A stretch of DNA of 64,000 nt from Ignavibacteria bacterium (GCA_016873805.1 VGVZ01000003.1:62001-126000); one strand, 5' to 3'; positions 1-8,648 are shown, numbered from the stretch's first letter. Program-made: numbers and translations. Notes: generated by a model not told the origin, from the letters alone.

Positions 1-467
1 GGCGTCTGCACGATTTCGAGTAGTCTGAGGGGCGGAACCGTCTGCGGAAAATGCATGCCCAGAACGCGTTCGGGTCGCGTGGCAGCCCGAGCAATCGCCG
101 TTACGCAGAGGGATGGAGTCGTGGTGGCGAGAATCGTTCCCGCTTTGGCATCCTGTGAGAGGTGCTTGAAAAGATCCTTCTTCGTTGTCAGATCCTCAAT
201 TGTCGCTTCGACGATGCATTCACAGACGCGAAGATCCGTCAGGTGGGTTCGCGGGTGGATGCGACTGAAGATTTCCCCCAGCGATTCCTGGATCAGCGAT
301 CCCTCTCGGACGCGGCGTTGGAGATCCGAGCGGATTTGTTCGAGGGCCCTCCGAAGGAGGGTATCGTTGATGTCGTAAAGGACCACATCGATGCCGGAAA
401 TAGCTGCTCGCTGCGCGAGCGCTGAACCAAGAGTTCCTGAGCCCACGATTCCAAGTTGTTTGGGCAT
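1..467 (-). CDS. 3-hydroxyacyl-CoA dehydrogenase, N-terminal part (truncated by window edge)
   Basis: The reverse strand is open from an ATG at 467 to the window edge, giving about 155 residues. The protein begins MPKQLGIVGSGTLGSALAQR, a Rossmann GxGxxG NAD-binding loop at residues 9-14, followed by an acidic strand end (VVLYDIN). Further on come VEATIEDLTTKKDLF and LGMHFPQTVPP, positioned as in 3-hydroxybutyryl-CoA / 3-hydroxyacyl-CoA dehydrogenases, which oxidise the 3-hydroxyacyl-CoA to 3-oxoacyl-CoA with NAD. A stop at 495-497 in the same frame limits the start, and no convincing ribosome binding site is visible. The C-terminal substrate domain is off the window, so a butyrate/PHB versus beta-oxidation role cannot be decided. 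It is divergent to glnE. Confidence 0.8.
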   Translation of the reverse strand, partial: MPKQLGIVGSGTLGSALAQRAAISGIDVVLYDINDTLLRRALEQIRSDLQRRVREGSLIQESLGEIFSRIHPRTHLTDLRVCECIVEATIEDLTTKKDLFKHLSQDAKAGTILATTTPSLCVTAIARAATRPERVLGMHFPQTVPPLRLLEIVQT

Positions 468-629
468 GCGGCCATGATCCGGGGAAAATGGGTATCAACG
501 AATGACCATGAGGTGCTGGCGGGGACCGAACTCATCGGTCACTGAATGTGCGAACGTACTGAATAGACCAGAAAAAAACAACCTCGGATCCGCATCCGAT
601 CAAATGAAAATGAGCCTCTTTTTTCATAC

Positions 630-635
630 TATAAT
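630..635 (+). promoter_or_regulatory. Possible -10 box for glnE
   Basis: TATAAT lies 8 bases before the glnE ATG, with no recognisable -35 box at the usual spacing. If used, the transcript would start at or next to the ATG, so glnE would be leaderless. That fits the lack of a Shine-Dalgarno sequence in front of this ATG. Sequence-only evidence. Confidence 0.3.
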
Positions 636-643
636 CGTGATCC

Positions 644-3526
644 ATGAAGACGCGCAAGAAGATAGCGAAGATTGATGCACTCGAATCAGGGATTTCCTCG
701 CTGGGGAGAATGGTCGCCTCAGCCGGGCTGTCTCCTCAGACCGTTCTCGCCGGCTATCAAGCCGATCTGAAAAACACGCCCGATCCTTCACGGGCTCTAA
801 CAAACTTCCTCAGGTACCTTGAATCGGGATTTTCCTCAAAGCTCCTCCGAGATTTTTCGGACCAGCGATTCCTCCAACAAATCATTCTGGAGCTGTTTGC
901 GCAATCCCAATATCTCGCCGACATTATGATCCGCGATCCTGAGCTCTTTGCCTGGCTGACGCTCGGAGGTGCGCTCAAGCAAGCCCGCGGCCGGGAAGAT
1001 CTCCTGAGAGAAGCCCGCGCGGTGATGGAACCGTTTGGGCGGGTCGAAAAGCAGCTCGATGCCTTGAAGCGGTTTCACCGGCGGCAGATTCTCCGTCTCG
1101 GGGCACGGGAAATCTTGAAGGAAGCTGATATCGATGCCATCACCGCCGAGCTTTCATCCCTTGCCGAAGCCGTGATCCAGGCCGTTTTGGAACTGAGCGA
1201 CGCGGGACTTCGTGCAGCAACCGGCTACGATGGTCCCAACACCCTCGCAGTCGTCGGACTCGGTAAATTGGGGGGGTGCGAGCTCAACTTCAGCTCGGAT
1301 GTTGATCTCATGTTTGTCTATGAAGGAGAGGGGGAATTCCACGCGCCCCAGGAACGCATTCACTCGCTCCATGAATACTATTCACGACTTTCAGAACTTC
1401 TTCTCCGGCGGATTACGGAGTCGACTCACGAGGGGCACCTCTATCGCGTCGACATGCGCCTTCGACCGGACGGCAACGTGGGTCCGATCGCGATGTCTCG
1501 TGTCTCGTACCGGCACTACTACGAAAGTCGTGGTGAGCTCTGGGAGCGTCAGATGCTGACGAAGGCCCGGGTCGTCGCGGGCAATCAGGAGACAGGCGAG
1601 AAGTTCCGCTCGGATATTCGGCCGTTTGTCTATCCGCGTACGCACCTTGAAGATCCGCGGCGGGTGATTTATGGAATCAAACGAAAGATCGAGCTGAAAG
1701 TCCAAGTGATCGAGAATGTGAAATTGGGAAGCGGCGGCATCAGGGACATCGAGTTTATCGTGCAGGCGCTTCAACTCTTGTACGGCGGTGTGCGTCCCGA
1801 ACTCGATTCGACGGGAACGCTGCAGACTCTTCAGCACGTCTGGAAGGCCGATCTGATCGGCGATGGGGATGTGAAAGATCTGTCCCAGGGTTATCAGTTT
1901 CTCAGGATGGTGGAACATCGTCTGCAACTGTTGATGGGAAGGCAGACGCATGCGTTGCCTCAATCGGTGGAGGAAATCTTCCTCCTTGCCAAACGACTCG
2001 GCTATCCCTCCACTGCCGCCTTCCGTCGCGAGCTTGATCGGCACCGTTCAAACGTTCGCCGGATTTTCGATCGATTCTTTCTTGAGGAGGAGGTCGAGGG
2101 CGTGAGAACCGTTGTCCAGGAACCGACGTTCGGGGTTCAAGACACATCGCTCCTCGCATTCGAAGAGTACGATGATGCATTGCGTCATACTAGGATTGTC
2201 AAGGAAGAATTATCGATCGGTGAGGACGATGAGATCCTTTCAACGATGCTGACGTTGCTGAAGTCCCAACGGGCACCCGATTGGGGATTGCGGAACTTCA
2301 TGGCTCTCTCCTCGACAAAGCTGATCAAGCGAAGTCTCCTCTACGCCATGGGCCATCCGAAGGTGTTCGAACTGATCCTCCTGATCTGCTCCCGGAGCAG
2401 CGCGATGACGATGACGCTTGTGGAAGAACCGCTCCTGTTCGAGACGCTCATCGGCCAGCCCGATGAATTCTTCAGGGAAGGTGTGTCATTCGAATATCTT
2501 AGAAAATCGGACATCCGGCGATACAAAGTCTTCAACGAGTTCAAGCTGTTGCTCCGCTTCTTGCTCGGGGAAATCACCATCCGGACCCTCACCCGAGGTC
2601 TGAGCGAACTGGCTTCCGATGTACTTTCGGAGATTTACGCTGAGCTCGTCGGGGAACGGTCTCGAAGAAACTTGTCGTCCAATCTGTGCTTCATCGGATT
2701 GGGATCGCTTGGGGGAAAAGAGATGACCTTCCGGTCGGACGCTGATGGAGTGTTTGTTGTCGGGATTCCAACCGTGAGGGACGAGGCTCGTGAGACGGAA
2801 AGGATCGCGAGGGATTTCATGACAAAGATGGACCAGATCGGTATCTACGCCGTCGATTTGCGTCTGAGGCCCGAAGGGAAGAGTTCGCCGATCATGAGCG
2901 ATTCCGACTACCTGTATCAGTACCTCACGGCGCGTGCGTCTCTCTGGGAGCGCCAGACCCTGACGAAAGCGCGTTTCGTATTCGGCGACCGAGATCTGTG
3001 GAAGCAACTGAATGAGATGATAGAGCAATGGGTGTACGCGGTGCCACTCCCTCCAGGTTGGATATCGGAGGCCCGATCGATGCGCAATCGATTGGCCGCT
3101 ACTCGGTCGCGCGCGCGCGATCACAACGCCGACTTGAAGGTAGATCGTGGGGGTATCGTCGACATCGAATACGTCGCACAAATCATGCAGCTGAAGCATG
3201 GGGGAGAGAAGACGAATCTCCGGAATCCCAACACGTTTGAACTGATCGAAATACTGACGGCGTCCGGTCTTTCCCCCGATGTTGATTTTCCGAGACTCCT
3301 GGAGAACCTGGAATTCCTGCGGCGGCTCGAGACAACGGTCAAAATCAACGCGGAGACCGGCGGATATGTTCTTCCGGGATCAGGGCCGGCCGCGGCCGCC
3401 GTCGCTGCCGGGATGGGCTTTTCCACGACGGATGAACTCAAACGTACGATCGATCGTATCCGGGACGAAAACCGAATGATGTATGACGCAGTGATCACCT
3501 CACTCGAAAACGGGAGGGTTGATTGA
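644..3526 (+). CDS. glnE: Bifunctional glutamine synthetase adenylyltransferase/deadenylase
   Basis: 960 residues, the normal size of GlnE, which attaches AMP to and removes AMP from glutamine synthetase in response to nitrogen status. Two nucleotidyltransferase domains are visible. The N-terminal (adenylyl-removing) motif GLGKLGGCELNFSSDVDLMF is near residue 205. The C-terminal (adenylyl-transferring) motif GLGSLGGKEMTFRSDAD is near residue 685 and has Ser where GKLGG is usual. Both keep the metal-binding DxD pair. Each is followed by a conserved RLRPEG/RLRPDG strand and a GGIRDIE / GGIVDIE segment. The start is the first ATG of the frame; no Shine-Dalgarno is seen. The stop overlaps the next start by 4 bases (TTGA), indicating translational coupling. 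No glnB or glnA is nearby. Confidence 0.95.
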   Translation: MKTRKKIAKIDALESGISSLGRMVASAGLSPQTVLAGYQADLKNTPDPSRALTNFLRYLESGFSSKLLRDFSDQRFLQQIILELFAQSQYLADIMIRDPELFAWLTLGGALKQARGREDLLREARAVMEPFGRVEKQLDALKRFHRRQILRLGAREILKEADIDAITAELSSLAEAVIQAVLELSDAGLRAATGYDGPNTLAVVGLGKLGGCELNFSSDVDLMFVYEGEGEFHAPQERIHSLHEYYSRLSELLLRRITESTHEGHLYRVDMRLRPDGNVGPIAMSRVSYRHYYESRGELWERQMLTKARVVAGNQETGEKFRSDIRPFVYPRTHLEDPRRVIYGIKRKIELKVQVIENVKLGSGGIRDIEFIVQALQLLYGGVRPELDSTGTLQTLQHVWKADLIGDGDVKDLSQGYQFLRMVEHRLQLLMGRQTHALPQSVEEIFLLAKRLGYPSTAAFRRELDRHRSNVRRIFDRFFLEEEVEGVRTVVQEPTFGVQDTSLLAFEEYDDALRHTRIVKEELSIGEDDEILSTMLTLLKSQRAPDWGLRNFMALSSTKLIKRSLLYAMGHPKVFELILLICSRSSAMTMTLVEEPLLFETLIGQPDEFFREGVSFEYLRKSDIRRYKVFNEFKLLLRFLLGEITIRTLTRGLSELASDVLSEIYAELVGERSRRNLSSNLCFIGLGSLGGKEMTFRSDADGVFVVGIPTVRDEARETERIARDFMTKMDQIGIYAVDLRLRPEGKSSPIMSDSDYLYQYLTARASLWERQTLTKARFVFGDRDLWKQLNEMIEQWVYAVPLPPGWISEARSMRNRLAATRSRARDHNADLKVDRGGIVDIEYVAQIMQLKHGGEKTNLRNPNTFELIEILTASGLSPDVDFPRLLENLEFLRRLETTVKINAETGGYVLPGSGPAAAAVAAGMGFSTTDELKRTIDRIRDENRMMYDAVITSLENGRVD

Positions 3527-5355
3527 AAGCTTCCGTTCGTTCGTCTCATCTCCCCTCGCTTGCTGCCGGCGCGATTGCCTGTGTCGCATATCTTGCGACG
3601 ATGAATCGAACGGTCACGTTTATCGACAGCGGAGAGCTCGCGGCGGTCGCCTCAACGCTTGGTGTCGCGCATCCGACGGGATATCCCCTCTTCACCCTCC
3701 TCGGACGGATCGCTGCGCTCGTCCCGCTGGGTGGTGAGGAGATCTATCGACTCAATCTCCTCTCTGCAATCCTTGTCGCGATTTCGGTATCCCTGTTTGC
3801 CAGACTGATCATGACCATTGATGCTGCCCCTCACGTCTTTCCGGCGGCACGGAAGACGAGAACATCATTGCCTCGATACGCGGAATTTGCAGCGGTGTTC
3901 GGTGCTTCCCTTTCTTTCGGATTCGTCTCGACGGTATGGGCTCAGTCGGTCGCCGTCGAAGTCTATGCGCTCCATCTCTTTTTCCTCGTTCTCATCCTGT
4001 TTCTCTTCATCAAAGGCATTGAAGCGCAACACTCCTCTCCACGAACGCTGAGTCGTGAATTGCTGCTGGGGTCGTATCTCCTCGGTTTGAGTTTTTCGAA
4101 TCATTTCACCACGATTCTGGTTGTTCCGGGTGTGGCAGCATTGCTGGTGATGTCATTCGGATGGAAGTCCGATACGCGCCGGCGCCTCGTCCAAATGGTT
4201 CCGCTCTTCCTTCTCGGTCTGTCGACCTATCTCTACCTGCCGATACGTTCGGCCTCACGACCGCTTCTCGACTGGGGATTCACGAATGAGTTCGGTCGCC
4301 TGATCTGGCACATTTCCGGCAAACAGTACCGAAGCTGGATCTTCTCGGGAGTTGAGAGCGCTTCGCGACAGGCCAAATACTTCGTCAGCAATCTGCCCGG
4401 CGAATTTCATCTCGTTGTGCTTGGTCTGGCGCTCATCGGACTTGCGCTGATCGTGTACCGGACTCCTCGCCTTGCTGTGATTCTGGTCCTCCTGTTTTTG
4501 GTCTGTGTCGGATATGCCATCAACTACGATATCCATGACATCGATTCATATTTTTTGCTCGCGTATGTTGTTCTTTCCATTTGCGTCGCGGTTGGAATCA
4601 GGGGACTTCTTGAATACGTTCACCGGAAACGAACTCATCTGCTCGTCGTCGCGGTGGTGTTGGTTGCCTTGGGCACTCCGACCGTGCAGTGGTATGCCAA
4701 CAGGAGGGGGGTGGATGAATCAGAAAACCGGCTTGTTCACGACTACACACTCACGATCCTCAACCAGCTGAAGCAAGACGCGCTGGTGATCAGTTATCAG
4801 TGGGATTATTTTGTCTCGGCAGCGTTGTACTTCCAGCACGTTCGCGGAATTCGCCCTGATGTGACGATCATCGACAAAGAGCTGCTGCGCCGCTCGTGGT
4901 ATTTTAAGCAAGTGGAATCGATCGCCCCATCGGTCGTGCATCGTTCGCAAGAGAGAATCGATGCCTTTTTGCGCGAGCTGTATAAGTTCGAGCACGATAT
5001 CCCATACAGTCCGCAGATCATCGAATCTCGATTCGTTGAAATGATCAACGATCTGATTGACCAAGGAACGAAAGATCGCCCTGTCTATGTCGGGCCGGAA
5101 ATCGAGCTGAATCTCGGGGGGCAGTACGAGCGGGTGCCGGAGGGGCTTCTCCTCCGACTCTTGTTGCCAGGGGAAAGAGGCGAATTTCAAGCACCCGAAT
5201 GGCCTATTGTTCCCCCCCCCAACCCGGATGACCCGGCTGACGCTGGGTTTGCTGCGGCAATACGCTATCATGTCCACTCTCGTCGCGGAGGAGTTCCTTC
5301 GCAAGGGGGACCATGTGAAGGCACGAGAGTGGGCAGAACGGGCTCTTGGCCATGA
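3523..5355 (+). CDS. DUF2723 (TMEM260-like, GT117) polytopic membrane protein, frameshifted near its C-terminus
   Basis: 610 residues in the read frame, beginning at a TTG that overlaps the glnE stop and follows GGGAGGG at 3512-3518. The N-terminus carries the DUF2723 signature: a membrane segment, then FIDSGELAAVASTLGVAHP and a TGYPLF loop. About ten further hydrophobic segments follow to about residue 390, and then a soluble C-terminal part. DUF2723 proteins are predicted inner-membrane glycosyltransferases of the GT-C type; the vertebrate relative TMEM260 is an O-mannosyltransferase. The last ~45 residues look like out-of-frame sequence rich in Pro, Gly and Arg. A C9 run at 5212-5220 marks the probable shift, and the intact protein would continue in the +1 frame to 5407. 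Substrate unknown. Confidence 0.85.
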   Translation: MKASVRSSHLPSLAAGAIACVAYLATMNRTVTFIDSGELAAVASTLGVAHPTGYPLFTLLGRIAALVPLGGEEIYRLNLLSAILVAISVSLFARLIMTIDAAPHVFPAARKTRTSLPRYAEFAAVFGASLSFGFVSTVWAQSVAVEVYALHLFFLVLILFLFIKGIEAQHSSPRTLSRELLLGSYLLGLSFSNHFTTILVVPGVAALLVMSFGWKSDTRRRLVQMVPLFLLGLSTYLYLPIRSASRPLLDWGFTNEFGRLIWHISGKQYRSWIFSGVESASRQAKYFVSNLPGEFHLVVLGLALIGLALIVYRTPRLAVILVLLFLVCVGYAINYDIHDIDSYFLLAYVVLSICVAVGIRGLLEYVHRKRTHLLVVAVVLVALGTPTVQWYANRRGVDESENRLVHDYTLTILNQLKQDALVISYQWDYFVSAALYFQHVRGIRPDVTIIDKELLRRSWYFKQVESIAPSVVHRSQERIDAFLRELYKFEHDIPYSPQIIESRFVEMINDLIDQGTKDRPVYVGPEIELNLGGQYERVPEGLLLRLLLPGERGEFQAPEWPIVPPPNPDDPADAGFAAAIRYHVHSRRGGVPSQGGPCEGTRVGRTGSWP

Positions 5356-5407
5356 TCCGGGCTTCCTTCCTGCCCAGCGCCTCCTCAAAAGTGTCAGTTC
5401 TCGGTAG
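5207..5407 (+). other. Displaced C-terminal end of the DUF2723 protein (+1 frame)
   Basis: This frame overlaps the end of the preceding gene. It encodes LGLLRQYAIMSTLVAEEFLR followed by KGDHVKAREWAERALGHDPG, which reads as one TPR-like helical hairpin and ends naturally at 5407. Such a tail is expected at the end of DUF2723 proteins, while the tail in the main frame is not protein-like. Removing one C from the run at 5212-5220 would join the two frames. It is therefore most likely the true C-terminus, separated by a sequencing error or a slippage mutation. Confidence 0.6.
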
Positions 5408-5454
5408 AGCGCCAGATTCCGGAAGCTGGAAGTGAATTTTTCTCGGATCCGGCG

Positions 5455-5484
5455 TTGACTCTCTGGGAAATATTTTCGTAATTG
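5455..5484 (+). promoter_or_regulatory. Candidate promoter for the tRNA-rpmG-secE-nusG transcript
   Basis: TTGACT at 5455-5460 is followed after 18 bases by TAATTG. The -35 box is good and the -10 box weak. It lies about 160 bases before the first tRNA, in the only gap (5408-5640) where this long transcript could begin. The rest of the gap holds nothing else recognisable. Confidence 0.35.
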
Positions 5485-5640
5485 AATGCCTGGCGAAAAC
5501 TCCCGGTTGAGATTTTACCCCGTTTTTGCGGACTCAGGTCGGCGACGTGATTGAGTCAGCGAGGGTGTAATCTGTGCCAGGAGCGCGTGTGCGCGGTCGT
5601 TTGAGTTGAGGACGGAACGAGGGAGCAGTTTTGTCGACAT

Positions 5641-5713
5641 GCTGGCGTAGCTCAGTTGGTAGAGCAGCTGACTTGTAATCAGCAGGTCACCAGTTCAAGT
5701 CTGGTCGCCAGCT
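5641..5713 (+). tRNA. tRNA-Thr (anticodon TGT)
   Basis: A 73-nt cloverleaf. The acceptor GCTGGCG pairs with CGCCAGC. Anticodon stem GCTGA/TCAGC carries loop CTTGTAA, so the anticodon is TGT and it reads ACA. The T-loop is TTCAAGT. CCA is not encoded. First of a Thr-Tyr-Gly-Thr array, the same order as the tRNA array before tufB in Escherichia coli. Confidence 0.97.
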
Positions 5714-5730
5714 CGAAAGGAACTGTGAAG

Positions 5731-5813
5731 GGGCAGGTAGCGAAGCGGTCAAACGCAACAGACTGTAAATCTGTCGGCTCATGCCTTCGGAGGTTCGAAT
5801 CCTTCCCTGCCCA
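5731..5813 (+). tRNA. tRNA-Tyr (anticodon GTA)
   Basis: An 83-nt class II tRNA. The acceptor GGGCAGG pairs with CCTGCCC. Anticodon stem ACAGA/TCTGT holds loop CTGTAAA, anticodon GTA. A long variable arm (CGGCTCATGCCTTCG region) and T-loop TTCGAAT are present. CCA is not encoded. Confidence 0.97.
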
Positions 5814-5852
5814 CACCGAAAGTCCTGCGTCAGAAGGACTCGGCGTTGACAT

Positions 5853-5925
5853 GCGGGAGTAACTCAGTTGGTAGAGTCACAGCCTTCCAAGCTGTTGGTC
5901 GCGGGTTCGAGTCCCGTCTCCCGCT
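5853..5925 (+). tRNA. tRNA-Gly (anticodon TCC)
   Basis: A 73-nt cloverleaf. The acceptor GCGGGAG pairs with CTCCCGC. Anticodon stem CAGC/GCTG carries loop CTTCCAA, anticodon TCC, reading GGA. T-stem GCGGG/CCCGT surrounds loop TTCGAGT. CCA is not encoded. Confidence 0.97.
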
Positions 5926-5946
5926 CTGAGAATCGAAGATTGAATA

Positions 5947-5976
5947 TTGAAAGTTCTGGATCACACTCAATATAGA
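5947..5976 (+). promoter_or_regulatory. Candidate internal promoter before tRNA-Thr(GGT)
   Basis: TTGAAA at 5947-5952, 18 bases, then TATAGA at 5971-5976, in an AT-rich gap of 79 bases between tRNA-Gly and tRNA-Thr. A start near 5983 would lie just before the tRNA. It could give a second entry point for tRNA-Thr and rpmG. Sequence-only evidence. Confidence 0.35.
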
Positions 5977-6004
5977 ATTGTCGATTTCAACTGTTCGAAG
6001 TTCT

Positions 6005-6077
<73 letters not shown>

Positions 6078-6126
6078 CGAAGAAAGAAACGACGACGGTA
6101 CTCAATTTTCTACGGAGATTCACACT

Positions 6127-6276
6127 GTGCGCGAGCAAATCACTCTGGAATGTACGAGCTGCAAACGCCGCAACTATTCGACGATGAAGAACAAGAAGAA
6201 ACATCCCGGTCGAATCGAACACAAGAAGTACTGCCCCTGGTGTAACAAACGTACACCTCACAAGGAGACCAAATAG
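6127..6276 (+). CDS. rpmG: 50S ribosomal protein L33
   Basis: 49 residues from a GTG start with GGAG about 10 bases upstream. The sequence [17 protein letters not shown] ... [12 protein letters not shown] matches L33 of the large subunit. Both CxxC pairs (CTSC and CPWC) are present, so this is the zinc-binding (C+) form. It stands where tuf is found in many bacteria, between the Thr tRNA and the Trp tRNA upstream of secE. Confidence 0.95.
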   Translation: MREQITLECTSCKRRNYSTMKNKKKHPGRIEHKKYCPWCNKRTPHKETK

Positions 6277-6292
6277 CTCTCGCGCGTGAACT

Positions 6293-6365
<73 letters not shown>

Positions 6366-6416
6366 CTGAGCCGTCCAAATCACCATCCACGTTTCGACAG
6401 CAAGAATTGAAACGAC

Positions 6417-6599
6417 ATGAAAGAAAAGATTATCAATTACTTTCAGGACATCGCGAAGGAAATGCAGAAGGTCACGTGGCCGACGCGAGAAGAACTCGCG
6501 GAGTCGACGAAGATCGTGATCGTTGTGACACTCATCATCGCGTTGTTCACCTGGGTCGTTGACACTGCATTGAGCGAGGCGCTGAAAGCAATCCTCTAA
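6417..6599 (+). CDS. secE: Preprotein translocase subunit SecE
   Basis: 60 residues, the short single-span form of SecE, which clamps SecY in the inner-membrane SecYEG channel. It has an amphipathic N-terminal helix, the conserved KVTWPTREEL motif at residues 18-27, and one membrane segment (IVIVVTLIIALFTWVV). nusG follows 27 bases later, the normal pairing. Confidence 0.95.
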   Translation: MKEKIINYFQDIAKEMQKVTWPTREELAESTKIVIVVTLIIALFTWVVDTALSEALKAIL

Positions 6600-6626
6600 C
6601 CAATTCCACGAAGAAACGAGTCAAGC

Positions 6627-7160
6627 TTGGAAAAGCGTTGGTACGTCGTCCGGACATATTCCGGGCACGAAGCAAAAGTAAAGTCATCTCTTGAGAGCGA
6701 AGTCGCACGACTCGGTCTCGAAGAGCGGATCTCCGCCGTGTTGATCCCGTCGGAAAAGGTCGTCGAGGTCAAGGGCGGCAAGAAAAAGACGCGGGTGAAA
6801 AACTTCTTTCCGGGATACGTGCTCGTGGAGATGGTGATCGACAAAGAGACGACGCATATCGTGCTCGAGACGCCGTCCGTGCTTGGCTTTGTACCGGACA
6901 AGAACAATCCCGCTCCGTTGCAGCCTGACGAGGTGCGACGTCTGATTGGCACGATGGAAGAACGAGAAGATGTCGAATTGGTTGAAGTCCCGTTTCGCGT
7001 TGGGGATCCGGTAAAAGTGATCGACGGTCCGTTCAACAATTTTACAGGATTCGTTCAGGAGATCAGCCCGGAGAAGATGAAGATCAAGGTCATGGTCAGC
7101 ATCTTCGGTCGGAAGACACCGGTTGAGCTGGACTTCATACAGGTTGAAGTAGAAAAGTAA
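6627..7160 (+). CDS. nusG: Transcription termination/antitermination factor NusG
   Basis: 177 residues from a TTG start. The NGN domain (KRWYVVRTYSGHEAKVKSSL) binds RNA polymerase. The C-terminal KOW domain contains GDPVKVIDGPFNNFTGFVQE near residues 129-148 and contacts Rho or ribosomal protein S10. The length is standard for bacterial NusG. It lies directly before rplK as usual. Confidence 0.97.
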   Translation: MEKRWYVVRTYSGHEAKVKSSLESEVARLGLEERISAVLIPSEKVVEVKGGKKKTRVKNFFPGYVLVEMVIDKETTHIVLETPSVLGFVPDKNNPAPLQPDEVRRLIGTMEEREDVELVEVPFRVGDPVKVIDGPFNNFTGFVQEISPEKMKIKVMVSIFGRKTPVELDFIQVEVEK

Positions 7161-7189
7161 TATTGATGCAACTATAAAGGTATGTCGCA

Positions 7190-7615
7190 ATGGCAAAAAA
7201 AGTCGTCGGCTTTATCAAACTGCAGATTCCCGCCGGTCAGGCCAATCCAGCCCCGCCGGTTGGGCCCGCCCTCGGTCAGAAGGGGGTCAATATTATGGAA
7301 TTCTGCAAGCAGTTCAACGCGAAGACGAAGGATCAGCAAGGATTGATCATCCCGGTCGTGATCACCGTCTACAGTGACAAGTCGTTTACCTTCATCACGA
7401 AGACGCCGCCGGCGGCGACGTTGATTCTGCGGGCCACAAAGCTGGAAAAGGGCTCCGGAGAGCCGAACCGGACGAAGGTCGGCACGATTACCCGCAAGCA
7501 GGTTCGCGAAATTGCCGAATTGAAGATGCCTGATCTCAACGCCGGATCTGTTGAAGCCGCGATGAGTATGGTCGCCGGAACTGCCCGTTCCATGGGCGTG
7601 ACGGTCGAAGAGTAA
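7190..7615 (+). CDS. rplK: 50S ribosomal protein L11
   Basis: 141 residues, the full family length. The N-terminal signature [20 protein letters not shown] and the C-terminal rRNA-binding [11 protein letters not shown] end are intact. L11 binds 23S rRNA at the GTPase-associated centre together with L10 and L7/L12. The spacing to rplA is 30 bases. Confidence 0.97.
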   Translation: MAKKVVGFIKLQIPAGQANPAPPVGPALGQKGVNIMEFCKQFNAKTKDQQGLIIPVVITVYSDKSFTFITKTPPAATLILRATKLEKGSGEPNRTKVGTITRKQVREIAELKMPDLNAGSVEAAMSMVAGTARSMGVTVEE

Positions 7616-7645
7616 TGTCCCAATAACATTCTGAGATTGTTTGTC

Positions 7646-8347
7646 ATGAGGAAGCACAGTAAGCGTTTCAGAGAAGTCTCCAAGAAAGTTGACGCGAAGA
7701 AACTCTTCTCGATCGAGGAGGCCGTTCGGCACGTCAAGGAAGGCGCCACCGCGAAGTTTGGCGAGACCGTTGACATCGCCGTGCGGCTGGGCGTCGATCC
7801 CAAGAAGGCGGATCAGGCGATCCGCGGCACGGTTTCTCTTCCACACGGGCTGGGCAAAACCGTGCGCGTGCTCGCCATCGCGAAACCGCCGAAGGACGAG
7901 GAGGCAAAAGCTGCTGGAGCCGACCATGCCGGTTTCACGGAGTTCATCGAAAAGATCAAAGGCGGATGGACCGATGTCGACGTCATCATCGCAACGCCCG
8001 ATTCAATGGGTGAGCTGGGAAAGCTCGGCAAGATTCTGGGACCGCGAGGGTTGATGCCGAATCCAAAGAGCGGCACGGTGACGATGGAAATCGGAACGGC
8101 GGTAAAGGAAGTGAAGGCGGGAAAGATTGAATTCCGCGTCGACAAGGCGGGCATCGTTCATGCGGCGATCGGCAAGGCGAACTTTGAAGATGCCAAGCTT
8201 GTCGAGAACATCCGATCATTCCTGAGCACCGTGATTCGCTTGAAACCGACGACGGCGAAGGGCCAATACGTGAAGAGCATCGCGATTTCGTCTACGATGG
8301 GCCCTGGTGTCCGCATCGACAAGAATGAAATCGCCGGCGTCGTCTAG
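7646..8347 (+). CDS. rplA: 50S ribosomal protein L1
   Basis: 233 residues from ATG at 7646; a TTG three codons earlier is possible but less likely. The two-domain L1 fold is recognisable from GTVSLPHGLGKTVRV and the GPRGLMPNPKSGTV signature near residue 132. L1 forms the mobile stalk at the ribosomal E site and in many bacteria represses the L11-L1 operon. It is followed by an unusual 300-base gap with a dispersed repeat. Confidence 0.97.
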   Translation: MRKHSKRFREVSKKVDAKKLFSIEEAVRHVKEGATAKFGETVDIAVRLGVDPKKADQAIRGTVSLPHGLGKTVRVLAIAKPPKDEEAKAAGADHAGFTEFIEKIKGGWTDVDVIIATPDSMGELGKLGKILGPRGLMPNPKSGTVTMEIGTAVKEVKAGKIEFRVDKAGIVHAAIGKANFEDAKLVENIRSFLSTVIRLKPTTAKGQYVKSIAISSTMGPGVRIDKNEIAGVV

Positions 8348-8372
8348 CAGGGCGTTGAAGAACGAGGCCCAA

Positions 8373-8499
8373 TGTCATTCTGAATCCCGCTGTTTATTAG
8401 CGGGATGAAGAATCTGGCTCATAAAGCGAGATTCTTCAGTCGCTTCCCTGCCTGCGTGTAGTAGTACACTGCGGCAGGCAGGGCTCCTTCAGAATGACA
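8373..8499. repeat. Palindromic REP/MITE-like element between rplA and rplJ
   Basis: 127 bases bounded by perfect 12-bp inverted ends, TGTCATTCTGAA (8373-8384) and TTCAGAATGACA (8488-8499). Three perfect stem-loops sit inside: CCCGCT/AGCGGG (8386-8404), GAAGAATCT/AGATTCTTC (8407-8437) and CCCTGCCTGC/GCAGGCAGGG (8446-8483). No coding frame. I know similar 'GTCATTCTGA ... GAAGAATCT' palindromes as frequent intergenic repeats in FCB and related genomes; copy number here cannot be seen because this is the only copy in the window. Confidence 0.8.
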
Positions 8500-8589
8500 G
8501 AAAAAAACTTTCTAGACCAATTTGACATTACGCACTCAACACATAACTCACTTCATTACACTTGATGCCTCGACGACCGTCTGAGGGCT

Positions 8590-8632
8590 TCTCATCAGGT
8601 GAGAGGAAGTTCACGCAGCAGGATCGCGTGAA
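8590..8632 (+). promoter_or_regulatory. Structured rplJ leader (possible L10 autoregulation site)
   Basis: Two adjacent hairpins sit directly before rplJ: TCTCA/TGAGA (8590-8604) and TTCACGC/GCGTGAA (8610-8632). In many bacteria the L10-(L7/L12) complex binds a structured leader here to repress rplJL. The assignment is by position and structure only. Confidence 0.4.
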
Positions 8633-8648
8633 AGGGTAGAGGTACACA

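Noticed and set aside
5656-5862. 68-codon open frame across tRNA-Thr and tRNA-Tyr
   Set aside because: It is made of tRNA sequence; a chance frame.
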